In this document: positions 5,744-5,909 of the stretch, piece after piece
How positions within the stretch are numbered: the stretch's first letter is position 1
Layout: each line of letters starts with the position of its first letter
Assembly: GCA_025350365.1 (NCBI GenBank)
Contig: JANXXY010000043.1
Location: 1-5,909, forward strand
Reading direction: 5' to 3'
DNA from: Bacteroidales bacterium
Lineage (GTDB): Bacteria; Bacteroidota; Bacteroidia; Bacteroidales; JAAUTT01
Length of the DNA stretch: 5,909 nt
The notes under the pieces: generated by a model
Databases searched by the model: none
What the model saw: only the letters and a program-made list of their open reading frames with translations
Told to the model about the DNA's origin: nothing
Translations under genes and position numbers: made by a program

Positions 5744-5909
5744 TTGAATTATATTGAAGTACATTGAAGTACAATTGAAGTATATTGAAGTACAATTGAA
5801 GTACAATTGAAGTACAATTGAAGTACAATTGAAGTACAATTGAAGTACAATTGAAGTACATTGAAGTACAATTGAAGTACAATTGAAGTACAATTGAAGT
5901 ACAATTGAA
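5744..5909. repeat. Tandem array of 10/11-bp TTGAAGTACAA repeats, cut by the window edge
   Basis: Sixteen TTGAA cores occur, with the G of each core at 5746, 5756, 5766, 5777, 5787, 5798, 5809, 5820, 5831, 5842, 5853, 5863, 5874, 5885, 5896 and 5907. Eleven spacings are 11 bases (unit TTGAAGTACAA) and four are 10 bases (TTGAATTATA, TTGAAGTACA twice, TTGAAGTATA). The variants cluster at the left end, with one further 10-mer at 5853; the rest of the array is exact. The last copy is incomplete at the window end, so the array continues. Each unit is a near-palindrome (TTG-N5-CAA), and unit junctions create CAATTG. It is not a CRISPR array, because the units are too short and there are no spacers. 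Confidence 0.97.

Noticed and set aside
5565..5882. A 105-residue minus-strand open frame across the repeat array into the end of the glycosyltransferase gene
   Set aside because: It is open because the repeat has no stops on that strand. The rest is antisense to a well-supported GT4 gene, and the product is a low-complexity repeat with no known domain.
5744..5909. CRISPR array
   Set aside because: The units are 10-11 bases, contiguous and without spacers, and no cas genes are present.

Overview
The window looks like chromosomal DNA from a member of the Bacteroidota. The signs are low G+C content, no Shine-Dalgarno sequences, A-rich leaders before the start codons, at least one clean TAnnTTTG-type -7 promoter box, a lipoprotein signal on a surface-type hydrolase, and a small protein beginning MAINPHHT that I recall only from this phylum. 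The genus cannot be fixed from sequence alone; a marine or gut Bacteroidales/Marinilabiliales-like organism is a reasonable guess.

Layout, left to right. Positions 1-130 hold short TTTGAAG-type direct repeats facing inverted copies. A 99-residue protein of unknown function follows (160-459, +). Convergent with it is an alpha/beta-hydrolase lipoprotein with a helical, TPR-like C-terminal half (521-1894, -). Across a 118-172 bp divergent spacer lies a secreted YfiR/DUF4154-family protein (2067-2573, +). This gene ends at a 15-bp perfect hairpin that can terminate both strands. A 76-residue ribbon-helix-helix-like protein (2651-2881, -) lies beyond it and may be read through from a 14-TM Wzx-type polysaccharide flippase (2994-4445, -). 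Divergent from the flippase is a GT4 glycosyltransferase (4612-5739, +). Four bases after its stop begins an array of 10/11-bp tandem repeats that runs off the right edge.

Functionally, the right half (flippase plus GT4 enzyme) looks like an edge or fragment of a surface-polysaccharide (O-antigen, capsule or exopolysaccharide) locus. The left half is a set of single genes with no obvious pathway link. The YfiR-like protein has no diguanylate cyclase or OmpA-like partner here. No phage, transposase, CRISPR or defence genes are visible, and no intergenic stretch exceeds 300 bases.

The least ordinary feature is the right-hand repeat array: sixteen TTGAA cores at 10- or 11-base spacing (mean about 10.7, close to one DNA helical turn), with phased AATT tracts. 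I do not see evidence of a complete new biological system. The array, the esterase-TPR lipoprotein, the orphan YfiR-like protein and the operator-like palindrome between the flippase and transferase genes deserve a second look.
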